Part shown: piece by piece, positions 42,032 to 49,552 of the stretch
How positions within the stretch are numbered: the stretch's first letter is position 1
Layout of the letters: each line of letters opens with the position of its first letter
From: Chloroflexota bacterium
GTDB lineage: Bacteria > Chloroflexota > Anaerolineae > SpSt-313
Length of the DNA stretch: 64,000 nucleotides
Reading direction: 5' to 3'
Assembly: GCA_029553955.1 (NCBI GenBank)
Contig: JAKPJZ010000078.1
Coordinates: 1-64,000, forward strand
Notes under the pieces: generated by a model
What the model was told of the DNA's origin: nothing
Database searches by the model: none
The model's input: the letters and a program-made list of their open reading frames with translations, nothing else
Program-made: the position numbers and the translations under genes

Positions 42032-43069
42032 ATGCCACACCTCTTCTCTTCGTTCACCATGCGCGGGCTTGCGCTGCGCAACCGTATCATGATGTCGCCG
42101 ATGGCCATGTACTCGGCGGGCGAGGATGGCGCTGCGACCGACTGGCACCTGGCGCACTATGGGGCGCGGGCGGTGGGCGGCGTCGGGCTGATTGTCTGCG
42201 AGGCGACCGCGGTCGAGCCGCGGGGCCGCATCACGACGCGTGACCTGGGGCTGTGGGACGATGGCCAGGTGGAGCCCTTGGCGCGCATCGTGCGCTTTTG
42301 CCACGAGCACGGTGCGGCTGTGGGGCCGCAGTTGGCCCACGCTGGCCGCAAGGCGTTCAGCGATCACAAGGGCGTGGGCCCGCAGGCGCCCGTGGGGCCA
42401 AGCGCCGTGGCCTATGACGAGGGCTGGGTGCTGCCGCAGACGCTCTCGGCCGGCGAGATCGACGCCATCGTTGCCGCCTTTGGCGCGGCGGCGCAGCGCG
42501 CTGCTGCCGCCGGCTGCGATGCCGTCGAGATCCATGCAGCCCACGGCTATCTGCTGCACCAGTTCCTCTCGCCGCTCGCGAACCGCCGCGATGACGAGTA
42601 CGGCGGCACGCCGCAGAACCGTGCCCGGCTGCTGCTGCGCGTCGCCGCGACCGTACGCGAGGCCTGGCCGGGCGAGAAGCCCATCCTCGTGCGCCTTTCA
42701 GCCACCGACTGGACGGAGGGCGGCCTCACCGTCGATGACACGGTGGAGGTGGCGCGCCTGCTGCAGGCGCAGGGGGTCGATGCTGTAGACTGCTCCTCGG
42801 GGGGGCTGCTGCCGCTGCCGCCGCCCAAGATCGGCCCCGGCTACCAGGTGCCCTTTGCCGAGCAGGTGCGCCGTGACGCTGCTGTGCCCACGGTGGCTGT
42901 GGGCTTGATCTCGACGCCGGAGCAGGCCGAGGAGATCATCCTCAACGAGCGGGCCGACCTGGTGGCCCTGGGCCGTGAGCTGTTGCGTGATCCCTACTGG
43001 CCGCTGCATGCGGCGCGGCGGCTGAGGCACGAGGCCGCCTGGCCCTGGCAGTACGAGCGGGCCAAGTAG
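42032..43069 (+). CDS. Old Yellow Enzyme family NADPH dehydrogenase (YqjM-like)
   Basis: The 345-residue FMN barrel reduces activated C=C bonds with NAD(P)H. YqjM-class hallmarks are present: PQLAHAGRKA (about 95-104), EIHAAHGYLLHQFLSPLANRR (about 170-190; substrate His pair) and GLISTPEQAEEI. In YqjM a Cys in SPMCMYS tunes the flavin; here the segment reads SPMAMYS, with Ala instead. The ATG at 42032 follows AAGGAGT; six extra codons upstream are less likely. Its TAG stop lies inside the arm of a hairpin shared with the convergent gene. Confidence 0.92.
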   Translation: MPHLFSSFTMRGLALRNRIMMSPMAMYSAGEDGAATDWHLAHYGARAVGGVGLIVCEATAVEPRGRITTRDLGLWDDGQVEPLARIVRFCHEHGAAVGPQLAHAGRKAFSDHKGVGPQAPVGPSAVAYDEGWVLPQTLSAGEIDAIVAAFGAAAQRAAAAGCDAVEIHAAHGYLLHQFLSPLANRRDDEYGGTPQNRARLLLRVAATVREAWPGEKPILVRLSATDWTEGGLTVDDTVEVARLLQAQGVDAVDCSSGGLLPLPPPKIGPGYQVPFAEQVRRDAAVPTVAVGLISTPEQAEEIILNERADLVALGRELLRDPYWPLHAARRLRHEAAWPWQYERAK

Positions 43070-43135
43070 GGGCGGGGCAACCCCGCTGTTAGGGCGGGCA
43101 ACCCCGCTGTTAGGGCGGGGCAACCCCGCCCCTAC
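43066..43135. terminator. Hairpin and tandem repeats supplying both convergent stop codons
   Basis: Arms GTAGGGGCGGGG (43066-43077) and CCCCGCCCCTAC (43124-43135) are complementary. The TAG in each arm is the stop codon of one of the two convergent genes (43067-43069 plus strand; 43134-43132 minus strand). Between them are tandem units of GGGCGGGCAACCCCGCTGTTA (about 21 bases). Confidence 0.7.
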
Positions 43136-44367
43136 TCGATCCACCAGTCCTCGTTCTCGGCGGTGGGCCAGCGTGGCGGAAAGAGCGCGTCGAGGAGGGC
43201 GAGCAACGGCGCCGGGGCCTGGAAGCCGGGCCAGGTGGTCATCTCGCTGGCGCCGTAGGTGCCGACGAGCAGCGGGGCGAGCCCGTTGCTCGGCAGGCGC
43301 AGCACCCCCTGGGTGACGCCGTCGCGCGGCGCCGCCTGGACGGCGCCGGCATTGATCTCCAGGCTGGCCGATCCGCGTTCAGTGTCGATGGCGATGTTGC
43401 CTTGCCAGCCGGCGTAGGTCGAGAGGGCCAGGCGGCGTGTCAGCGCCGGGGCCAGCGCGTCGAGGGCGCCGCCGAGGTCGAGCACCTTGGCCTGATCGGC
43501 GTGGCCCCAGCGGCTGCCGCGCACCACGGGGCCGGTGAGCCGCGCCTCGCCACCCGCCAGCACGGCAGCACGCGCCAATGGGTGATCGGGTGGCAGGGGC
43601 AGGTAGACCGTGGCCAGCCCCGCGGCGCGCGCTCGCCTGCCCAGAACGGCGAGCAGCGACTGCGCGCCGCGGCCGTCGGGCGCGACGGCAGCCTCGACGA
43701 CGCGCAGCTTGCTGCGCACCCCCCGCTGCTCGACCCAGGCATAGCCCGCAACCAGCCCGCCCGCGTCCTCGAGGATGGTCACATCCGTCATCGCCGGCTC
43801 GAGCCAGTGCCAGATGCCCGCCGTGCGTTCTTCTTGGGTCGGCACAGCACAGTAGGTGGCTGCGTAGAGGGCGGCCACATCGGCCAGGTCCTCGGCGCTG
43901 AAGGGACGGGCGCGGCCGGCGAGCGGCAACTCTGCAGCGACCTCGGCGGGCAGGGTGGCCTCGGCGTGGTGGCGCACCGGCGCAAAGCCGAAACGCGCGT
44001 AGCGCTGGATGGAGCCGTGCAGCCAGGCCAGCGGCAAGCCCTCTTCGCTCAGGAAGCGCAGGCTATCGTCGAGCAGGGCGCCAAAGAGCCCGCGGCGGCG
44101 ATAGTCGGGGTGGGTCAAGACGTTTTCGACAAAGCCGGCGTCGAGCGCTACCCCGTCGATGAGCCAACGGTCGTGACGCAGGAGTGCCGCGCTGGCCACG
44201 CGGCCGTCGAGCTCGACAAAGCGGGTGAACTCGGGGCGGTAGCGCAGGTGGCGCAGGCGACGTTGGCACGAGGCCTGCTCGGCGGGGCCTTCGACCTCGC
44301 CAAAGAGCGCCGCCACGCGCTCGAAAGCGGCTGGGTCCTCGGCGATGCGCACGGTCCATTCGGGCAT
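43132..44367 (-). CDS. Eis-like GNAT acetyltransferase
   Basis: The 411-residue protein has an N-terminal GNAT domain with the acetyl-CoA loop YRRRGLFGALLDDSL (about 98-112) and AWLHGSIQRYARFGF. A second GNAT-like half follows (about 160-290), then a C-terminal SCP2-like domain (INAGAVQAAPRDGVTQGVLRL; LLVGTYGASEMTTW). This three-part layout and length are those of the Eis family, whose members acetylate aminoglycosides or other amines. The ATG at 44367 follows GGAGG. Substrate not assignable; linking it to the rRNA methyltransferase 8 kb away would be speculation. Confidence 0.87.
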   Translation of the reverse strand: MPEWTVRIAEDPAAFERVAALFGEVEGPAEQASCQRRLRHLRYRPEFTRFVELDGRVASAALLRHDRWLIDGVALDAGFVENVLTHPDYRRRGLFGALLDDSLRFLSEEGLPLAWLHGSIQRYARFGFAPVRHHAEATLPAEVAAELPLAGRARPFSAEDLADVAALYAATYCAVPTQEERTAGIWHWLEPAMTDVTILEDAGGLVAGYAWVEQRGVRSKLRVVEAAVAPDGRGAQSLLAVLGRRARAAGLATVYLPLPPDHPLARAAVLAGGEARLTGPVVRGSRWGHADQAKVLDLGGALDALAPALTRRLALSTYAGWQGNIAIDTERGSASLEINAGAVQAAPRDGVTQGVLRLPSNGLAPLLVGTYGASEMTTWPGFQAPAPLLALLDALFPPRWPTAENEDWWIE

Positions 44368-44467
44368 GGCTTGCCTCCATCGGCGCTTCTGCTGCCCAGC
44401 ATACCCCATGCCACGCGGCCTCGAGGCATACGGCTTTCGCGCATACTACAACCGTACTTGGCACGTG

Positions 44468-44678
44468 ACTGCTCAGCCTGTCATTGCGAGCCGCAGCGAA
44501 GCGATCCCCAGCCATGCGCGTCACGGCCACGTTGGAGATTGCTTCGCTGCGGCTGTTGAGAAACTTCCCGTTTGTCATTGCGAGGAGGCCGCAGCCTCCT
44601 CGCAATGACAGTCGCAGTTTCTGTGCTTGCCCATGCCGCGCAGCGGCATGGGGTACTCGCAATGACAGGCTGAGCAGT
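44468..44678. repeat. Family B element, inverted relative to the 25737 copy
   Basis: The ends are the same 23-bp perfect inverted repeats as at 25737 (44468-44490/44656-44678). The inner order is reversed: the GCAGCGAAGC hairpin comes first and the GAGGAGGCC hairpin second. The 30-base loop CCCCAGCCATGCGCGTCACG and following is nevertheless on the same strand as in the other copy. Confidence 0.9.
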
Positions 44679-44756
44679 TGCCTTGGCGCTGCCACTGCCG
44701 GCCATCCAGGTAGGTGCCGGTTGATACGCTGCGCATCCGCCCGGCCTGGCCCGGAG

Positions 44757-45319
44757 GGGGGCTCTTGGGCTGGTTGGCCCGCCAAGAAGACCCCCAAGAG
44801 GCCCCGACGCAGCCGGCTGCTGCGATGGGTTCGTTCGGCATTTTCAGATGTTGCTGCGCGGGTAGTGGCCGCGATGGCTATGGCTTCGTTTCTCGACTGC
44901 GCTGTGCCGGCGGTTGGGGGCAGGCGACGGTCTGGGTTCGTTTCGTATTCCTGCGATGTGCGTCGTGCGCCTGGCCCGAGGCGACGCGGCGAGGGGTGGC
45001 TGCGCCAGGCACAGCCACCTGGGCAGGACGAGGAGCGCTTGCGAGGTCGTGTTGCCGGACATGGCGGAGCTCCTGGGCGCGGCGCACTGCGTCGCGCCGA
45101 TCAAAGGCAAACGCAAACGGGCCTCCGCCGACAGATGTCGATGCAGGCCTGATGGCCGAGACGCGCGGCGCCGAGGCAGCCGCCACTGCACACGGCGCCG
45201 TGCGGCTGACTGCGGGTGACCTGGGCCGTGCGCCTCGCCGCCACGAGGAGCCAGGCTATGGCCACCCAGCAGTACTAATGTTCTAGGGGCAGAGTAGCAC
45301 AGAATCCGTGTGGAGTCAA
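44757..45319 (-). other. Gap with a minus-strand promoter and no gene: candidate structured RNA
   Basis: Within the 1.58-kb gap 44368-45948, a good minus-strand promoter, TTGACT (45319-45314), 17 bases, TACTCT (45296-45291), points left. About 530 bases follow with no convincing frame, ending near an imperfect hairpin (GGGGCTCTTGGG ... CCCCCAAGAGGCCCC, about 44758-44806). The predicted RNA has local stems, e.g. CTGC-GGGTGGCC with GGTCACCC-GCAG near its 5' end. It matches none of RNase P RNA, tmRNA, SRP or 6S RNA as far as I can tell. Confidence 0.3.
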
Positions 45320-45452
45320 TAGGCCAACCTTAAAATTCGGAGAATCTGGGTGGAGGCGAGGAGGGAGCCTTCGCGCGAGGCGACTGGCGCCTGATGAGGG
45401 CGCTGTTGGTGCGGTCAGGTTGGCTAATCAGGACTGCCCCCGCTCGAGGCAG

Positions 45453-45763
45453 GGGTATATCCCAGAATCGTCTGTGCAACAGGCGTATGTTGCGCACACC
45501 GCTCCGCTCAAGGCTCCCGTTAAGCCTCGGGCTACAGAGACAAAGCCCTGCGGCCTCGCGCTTCGACCTGTCTACGCTTGACCTGAGCTGTCTCCCACCA
45601 TGGACGCGTGTCTCCCGAGATCACGGTGTTCAGGGGCGACACCAGCCACATGGGGGCTTTGTGTAGCCCGAGGCTTGACGGGAGCCTCGGGCGTGAGCGG
45701 CAGACGCCCAGACCATACGCATCATTCGGGCCTGAAATACACAGACGATTCTGGGATATACCC
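45453..45763. repeat. Family E element, 311 bp, 24-bp perfect terminal inverted repeats
   Basis: The ends GGGTATATCCCAGAATCGTC plus TGTG (45453-45476) and their exact reverse complement (45740-45763) enclose a second inverted pair (GCTCCCGTTAAGCCTCGGGC / GCCCGAGGCTTGACGGGAGC). No open frame is protein-like. It resembles a miniature inverted-repeat transposable element. It sits ten bases before the degV promoter. Confidence 0.85.
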
Positions 45764-45771
45764 GCTCTGGG

Positions 45772-45800
45772 TTGTGGTCTGCCACCTGGTCGTGTATAAT
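45772..45800 (+). promoter_or_regulatory. Promoter of degV
   Basis: TTGTGG (45772-45777) and a perfect TATAAT (45795-45800) are 17 bases apart; the leader is about 140 bases. Confidence 0.7.
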
Positions 45801-45948
45801 CGTGGTATTGGACTTTATCCCCTGGCTCTGCCAGGGCACGCGCGCCGGGCTTGCAGGCCGGCTTGCCGCCATTTATCGAGTCCTCATTCTTCGTGTCCCT
45901 TCGCCGGGTGGCAGGCGGCCGGAGGCCCCGCGACTGGAGGAGAGCACC

Positions 45949-46818
45949 GTGAGCGACCAGCCAGTGCGGAAGGGTTCCGTGCGCATCGTCACCGACACGA
46001 CGGTCAATCTCCCACCGGGCTACGCCGAAGGGCACCACATCGAGGTGGTGCCCCAGGTGATCATCTTCGGCGAAGAGAGCCTGCTCGAGGCCTACGAGAT
46101 CTCGAGCGCCGAGTTCGTGCGCCGTCTCAAGACCTCGGCGCACCTGCCCAAGACGGCAGCGCCGCCGCCCGGCGAGTTCGTGGCCGCCTACCGGCGGCAA
46201 TTGGCCGAGGTCGAGACCATCATCTCCATCCATCCCACGACCGATGCCAGCGGCACCGTGCGCTCGGCGGAGACGGCGAAGGAGGAGTCCTTCCCTGATG
46301 CCGACATTCGCATCATCGACACGCGCACCATCGGCGGCGGCCTGGGCGCCATGGTCATGGCGGCGGCCGAATGGGTCGAGGCCGGTGTGGGCGCGGGCGA
46401 GATCGTGCGCCGGTTGCAGGGCCTGATCCCACGCAGCCGCACCTACTTTGTGATCCGCACCCTCGAGTACCTGCAGAAGGGGGGGCGCATCGGCGGCGCA
46501 TCGGCGCTGTTGGGCAGCATCCTGCAGATCAAACCCATCCTCGAAATCCGGGGTGGGCGCGTCGAGGTGCTGGAGAAGGTGCGGGCGCAGAACCGGGCCA
46601 TGGGGCGCCTGCTGGAGCTCGTCGCCGAGCAGTGCCCACGCTCGAGTGATGCGCGCGTGTGCGTGATGCATGCCGATGCTCCCGAGGAGGGGCAGCACCT
46701 GCTGGACGAGCTGCAGCAGTTGCTCGGCGTGAGCGACATCCCGCTCTACGAGCTTGGCGCGGCCATCACCACCCACGCCGGGCCGGGCGTGGTTGGCGTC
46801 AACTTCCTGGTTGAGTAA
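45949..46818 (+). CDS. degV: DegV-family fatty-acid-binding protein
   Basis: The 289-residue protein has the two-domain DegV layout: VRIVTDTTVNLPPGYAEGHHIEVVPQVIIFG at the N-terminus (split across residues 10-40), TISIHPTTDASGTVRSAE with the lipid-head-group Ser/Thr region, IRIIDTRTIGGGLG, and YLQKGGRIGGASALLGSILQIKPIL. DegV proteins present fatty acids to fatty acid kinase. The GTG at 45949 follows GGAGGAGAG; a longer frame reads back into the leader. In the family the second residue pair of the motif is DS(T/S)-like; here DTT is used. Confidence 0.9.
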   Translation: MSDQPVRKGSVRIVTDTTVNLPPGYAEGHHIEVVPQVIIFGEESLLEAYEISSAEFVRRLKTSAHLPKTAAPPPGEFVAAYRRQLAEVETIISIHPTTDASGTVRSAETAKEESFPDADIRIIDTRTIGGGLGAMVMAAAEWVEAGVGAGEIVRRLQGLIPRSRTYFVIRTLEYLQKGGRIGGASALLGSILQIKPILEIRGGRVEVLEKVRAQNRAMGRLLELVAEQCPRSSDARVCVMHADAPEEGQHLLDELQQLLGVSDIPLYELGAAITTHAGPGVVGVNFLVE

Positions 46819-46908
46819 GGGCCACACCGTCGGTCCGCTCACCAGCGAAGCCGGGGCCGGCAACCGGGTGTGACGCTGCGCACTCGCCCGGTTCGGAACC
46901 ATTCAGGC

Positions 46909-47006
46909 GGGGTTTTGGCGGGTTGGTTGTGCTGGCCGGCTGCCCCTGGCGCGCCCGCGGGCGCGCCAGGGGCAGCCGGCCAGCACAACCAACCCGCCAA
47001 AACCCC
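46909..47006. repeat. Family C perfect 98-bp palindrome
   Basis: Arms 46909-46957 and 46958-47006 are exact reverse complements without a loop (centre CCGCGG); outer ends GGGGTTTTGGCGGGTTGG; CTTCCTG follows CCCC as in other family C copies. It lies between convergent degV and the acetyltransferase gene. Confidence 0.96.
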
Positions 47007-47027
47007 TTCCTGTTGTCTGGTGTGGTC

Positions 47028-48143
47028 TCACAGCGGTCTTTCGTACATGCGGTGCATCTTGTAGAAATCGATCCCCAGGCCGCGCAGCTCGCGCTGCATG
47101 TTGCCATTGTCTACGCCGACTTGCACCAGGTCGGCATGCTCGAAATGCCCCTCCAGCAGGCTCTTGTGCATCTCGCTGAAGAGGATGGCCGTGCCGCCGA
47201 GGCCGCGGTATTGCTCGACGATGCCCGCGCCGTTGATGTTGACCCAGCGCGTGCGCTTGAGCTCGAGGAGCAGGTCGGCCCAGCCGAGGGGCCAGATGCG
47301 CCCGCGGGTGCGCTGCATCGCTGCCGAGATATCGGGGTAGGCGAAGAGATAGCCGATGGGCTCATCGCCCTTCATGACGATCTTGATCAGCCTGGGGTCG
47401 GCATACGAGAGCAATTGTTCGGCCATCACCCGCAGCTCGTCGTCGGTGAGGGGGACGTTGCCGGTGGTGCCGGCGAGCGCTTCATTGTAGAGCCTGCCGA
47501 GCTTGGGCACCAGCGCGCGCAGGTCGCGCCGCGACGTAAAGCGCGCGATGGATAGCCCGCGATGCTTCATAATCAGCTCGGCCGCGCGGTGGATGCGCTC
47601 GGGGAAGGGCGCCGAGCGGTGCAGGTAGCCCGAGACGATATCGCCCGACCCGGTGAACCCGGCGGCCTCGACGAGCGCCCCATAGTAGGGCAGGTTGTAG
47701 GGGATGCCGAAGGCGGGGCGGTGCTCAAAACCTCGCACCAGCAGCCCCAGCCCGTCGAGTGCGGTAAAACCCTTGGGGCCGACGAGGCGCTCGAGCCCCC
47801 GGCCACGCGCCCAGGCAAACGCGGCGTCGAATAGGCCCTGGGCGGCGCCGGCGTTCTCGGCGCACTCGAAGAGGCAGAAGAAGGCCGTGCGCTCCTTGTT
47901 GAATTCGTTATAGTTGTGGTTGTCGAGCACGGCGATGCGGCCGGCCACGCGGCCGTCGGCGACGGCGAGGAAAAAGGCTGCATCGGAGTGGCGGTAGAAG
48001 GGATGGCGCCGGTCGAGCACGTGCCGGGCCTCGGGCGCGAGGGGTGGCACCCACTGGGGCGTGCTGCGGTAGAGGACGAAGGGCAGGTCCAGGAACTGCC
48101 GCACCTGGCGGCGGTCGCCGGTGTCGAGTTGGATGATCTCCAT
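47028..48143 (-). CDS. GNAT-superfamily protein, paralog 1
   Basis: The 371-residue protein begins MEIIQLDTGDRRQVRQFLDL and contains FYRHSDAAFFLAVADGRVAGRIAVLDN, LVGPKGFTALDGLGLLVRGF and a C-terminal GNAT-like segment VEQYRGLGGTAILFSEMHKSL. About 60 percent of positions look identical with the next gene, so the two are a tandem duplication. The family is conserved but functionally undescribed as far as I know. GAGGAGGTGCC precedes the ATG. Confidence 0.85.
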   Translation of the reverse strand: MEIIQLDTGDRRQVRQFLDLPFVLYRSTPQWVPPLAPEARHVLDRRHPFYRHSDAAFFLAVADGRVAGRIAVLDNHNYNEFNKERTAFFCLFECAENAGAAQGLFDAAFAWARGRGLERLVGPKGFTALDGLGLLVRGFEHRPAFGIPYNLPYYGALVEAAGFTGSGDIVSGYLHRSAPFPERIHRAAELIMKHRGLSIARFTSRRDLRALVPKLGRLYNEALAGTTGNVPLTDDELRVMAEQLLSYADPRLIKIVMKGDEPIGYLFAYPDISAAMQRTRGRIWPLGWADLLLELKRTRWVNINGAGIVEQYRGLGGTAILFSEMHKSLLEGHFEHADLVQVGVDNGNMQRELRGLGIDFYKMHRMYERPL

Positions 48144-48155
48144 GGCACCTCCTCA

Positions 48156-48233
48156 CAGGGTTTTTGGGGATGCCTGGCGCTATCGGCCCGCCCGCGGGCG
48201 GGCCGATAGCGCCAGGCATCCCCAAAAACCCTG
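48156..48233. repeat. Family C perfect 78-bp palindrome between acetyltransferase paralogs
   Basis: Arms 48156-48194 and 48195-48233 are exact reverse complements (outer ends CAGGGTTTTTGGGGATGCC, centre CCCGCGGG). It lies between paralog 2's stop and paralog 1's ribosome-binding site, within a likely co-transcribed pair. Confidence 0.96.
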
Positions 48234-48246
48234 GCCCTGATGGTGG

Positions 48247-49365
48247 CTACAGCGCCCGCTGGTACATGCGGTGCATCTTGTTAAAGTCGATCCCCAGGTC
48301 CCGCATCTCGCGCTGCATCTTGTCGTTGCTGACCGAGATTTGCACCCCCTCGGCATGCTTGTAGCCCCCGGCGACGGCGGCCTTTTGCAGCTCCGAGAAG
48401 AGCACGGCCGTGCCGCCGAGGCCGCGGTACCTTTCGACCACGCCGCCCCCGTTCACATTGATCCACTTGGTGCGCTTGGACTCGATGAGGATGTCGAGCC
48501 AGCCGAAGGGGAAGAGGCGGCCCTTGCAGCGCTGCAGCGCCGCCGAGATGTCGGGGTAGGCGAGCAAAAAGCCCACCGGATCATCGCCTTTCATGACGAC
48601 CATGATCAGGCTCGGGTCGGCGATGGGCAGCAACTGGTCGGCCATGGCCTTGATCTCGTCTGCGGTCAGCGGCACCTGGTCGAAATTGGCGCCCACCGAG
48701 CGGTTGTACATCTCGCCGACCTGGGGGATGATGGCGCGCAGCTCGCGCTTGTTCTTGAGGCGCAGGATGCGTAAGCCCCGCCGGCGCTGCACGATCTCCG
48801 ACAGGCGGTGGATGTGCTCTGGGAAGGGCGCGCTGACGTCGAGTTGGCCCGAGACGTCGTCGTCGAGTCGCTCAAAGCCGGCCGCCTCGATGAGGGCCTG
48901 GTAGTAGGGTGGATTGTAGGGGATGCCGATGGCCGGGCGCAGGTCGAAGCCCTTGACCAAGAGCCCCATGCCGTCGAGGGCGGTAAAGCCCTTGGGACCG
49001 ACGATGCGCGTGAGGCCCCGCGCGCGCGCCCAGGCACAGGCAGCCTCGAAGAGCGCCCCCGAGGCTTCGAGCGAGTCCTCGCACTCGAACAGGTAAAAGA
49101 AGCCGGTGTTCTCGTGGTGGAAGGCGTTAAAGTTGCGGTTGTCGATGGCGACGATGCGCCCGACCGCGCGCCCACCGTCAACCGCCAGAAAGAAATCGGC
49201 TTCCGAGTGCCGGTAAAAGGGGTAGCGGCGGCGGTCGAGAATCAGTTGCATGTCGGATGCCAGCGGCGGCACCCACTGCGGGGTGTTGTGGTAGATGCGG
49301 AAGGGCAGCTCGATGAATTGCCGCACCCGGCGGCGGTCGTCGGTGTCGATCTGGATGATGTCCAT
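48247..49365 (-). CDS. GNAT-superfamily protein, paralog 2
   Basis: The 372-residue protein starts MDIIQIDTDDRRRVRQFIEL and runs parallel to paralog 1: FYRHSEADFFLAVDGGRAVG, IVGPKGFTALDGMGLLVKGF, VERYRGLGGTAVLFSELQKA. It ends in the same FNKMHRMYQRAL-type tail. A promoter with TTGTCG and TATACT lies upstream. It is transcribed before paralog 1. Substrate unknown. Confidence 0.85.
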   Translation of the reverse strand: MDIIQIDTDDRRRVRQFIELPFRIYHNTPQWVPPLASDMQLILDRRRYPFYRHSEADFFLAVDGGRAVGRIVAIDNRNFNAFHHENTGFFYLFECEDSLEASGALFEAACAWARARGLTRIVGPKGFTALDGMGLLVKGFDLRPAIGIPYNPPYYQALIEAAGFERLDDDVSGQLDVSAPFPEHIHRLSEIVQRRRGLRILRLKNKRELRAIIPQVGEMYNRSVGANFDQVPLTADEIKAMADQLLPIADPSLIMVVMKGDDPVGFLLAYPDISAALQRCKGRLFPFGWLDILIESKRTKWINVNGGGVVERYRGLGGTAVLFSELQKAAVAGGYKHAEGVQISVSNDKMQREMRDLGIDFNKMHRMYQRAL

Positions 49366-49415
49366 GAGGCCTCCCAGGGATGATACACAGGATGGATTAC
49401 ACCATTGCGTGTACC

Positions 49416-49444
49416 AGTATACCTCCGAATGCTACGGCCGACAA
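49416..49444 (-). promoter_or_regulatory. Promoter of the tandem acetyltransferase genes
   Basis: On the minus strand TTGTCG (49444-49439) and TATACT (49421-49416) are separated by 17 bases, 50 bases from the start codon. It is divergent from the promoter at 49484. Confidence 0.65.
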
Positions 49445-49483
49445 TGCTGAGTAGAGCCTAAAGAAACCCCATTCTCAGGGTTT

Positions 49484-49512
49484 TTGACGGCCGGCGCAGC
49501 GCGACGTACAAT
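49484..49512 (+). promoter_or_regulatory. Promoter of the lipoprotein gene
   Basis: TTGACG (49484-49489) and TACAAT (49507-49512) are 17 bases apart, 40 bases before the ATG. Confidence 0.7.
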
Positions 49513-49552
49513 GCTGACAGTCTGGCATCTGAGGGGATTGGGAGGTCATGCC

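Noticed and set aside
43080-43128. Direct repeats that could suggest a CRISPR array
   Set aside because: Units are about 21 bases, adjacent without unique spacers, and palindromic; no cas genes are present.
45254-45266. GGTGGCCATAGCC on the minus strand, resembling the start of 5S rRNA
   Set aside because: The following bases do not continue the 5S pattern, so this is chance similarity of 12-13 bases.
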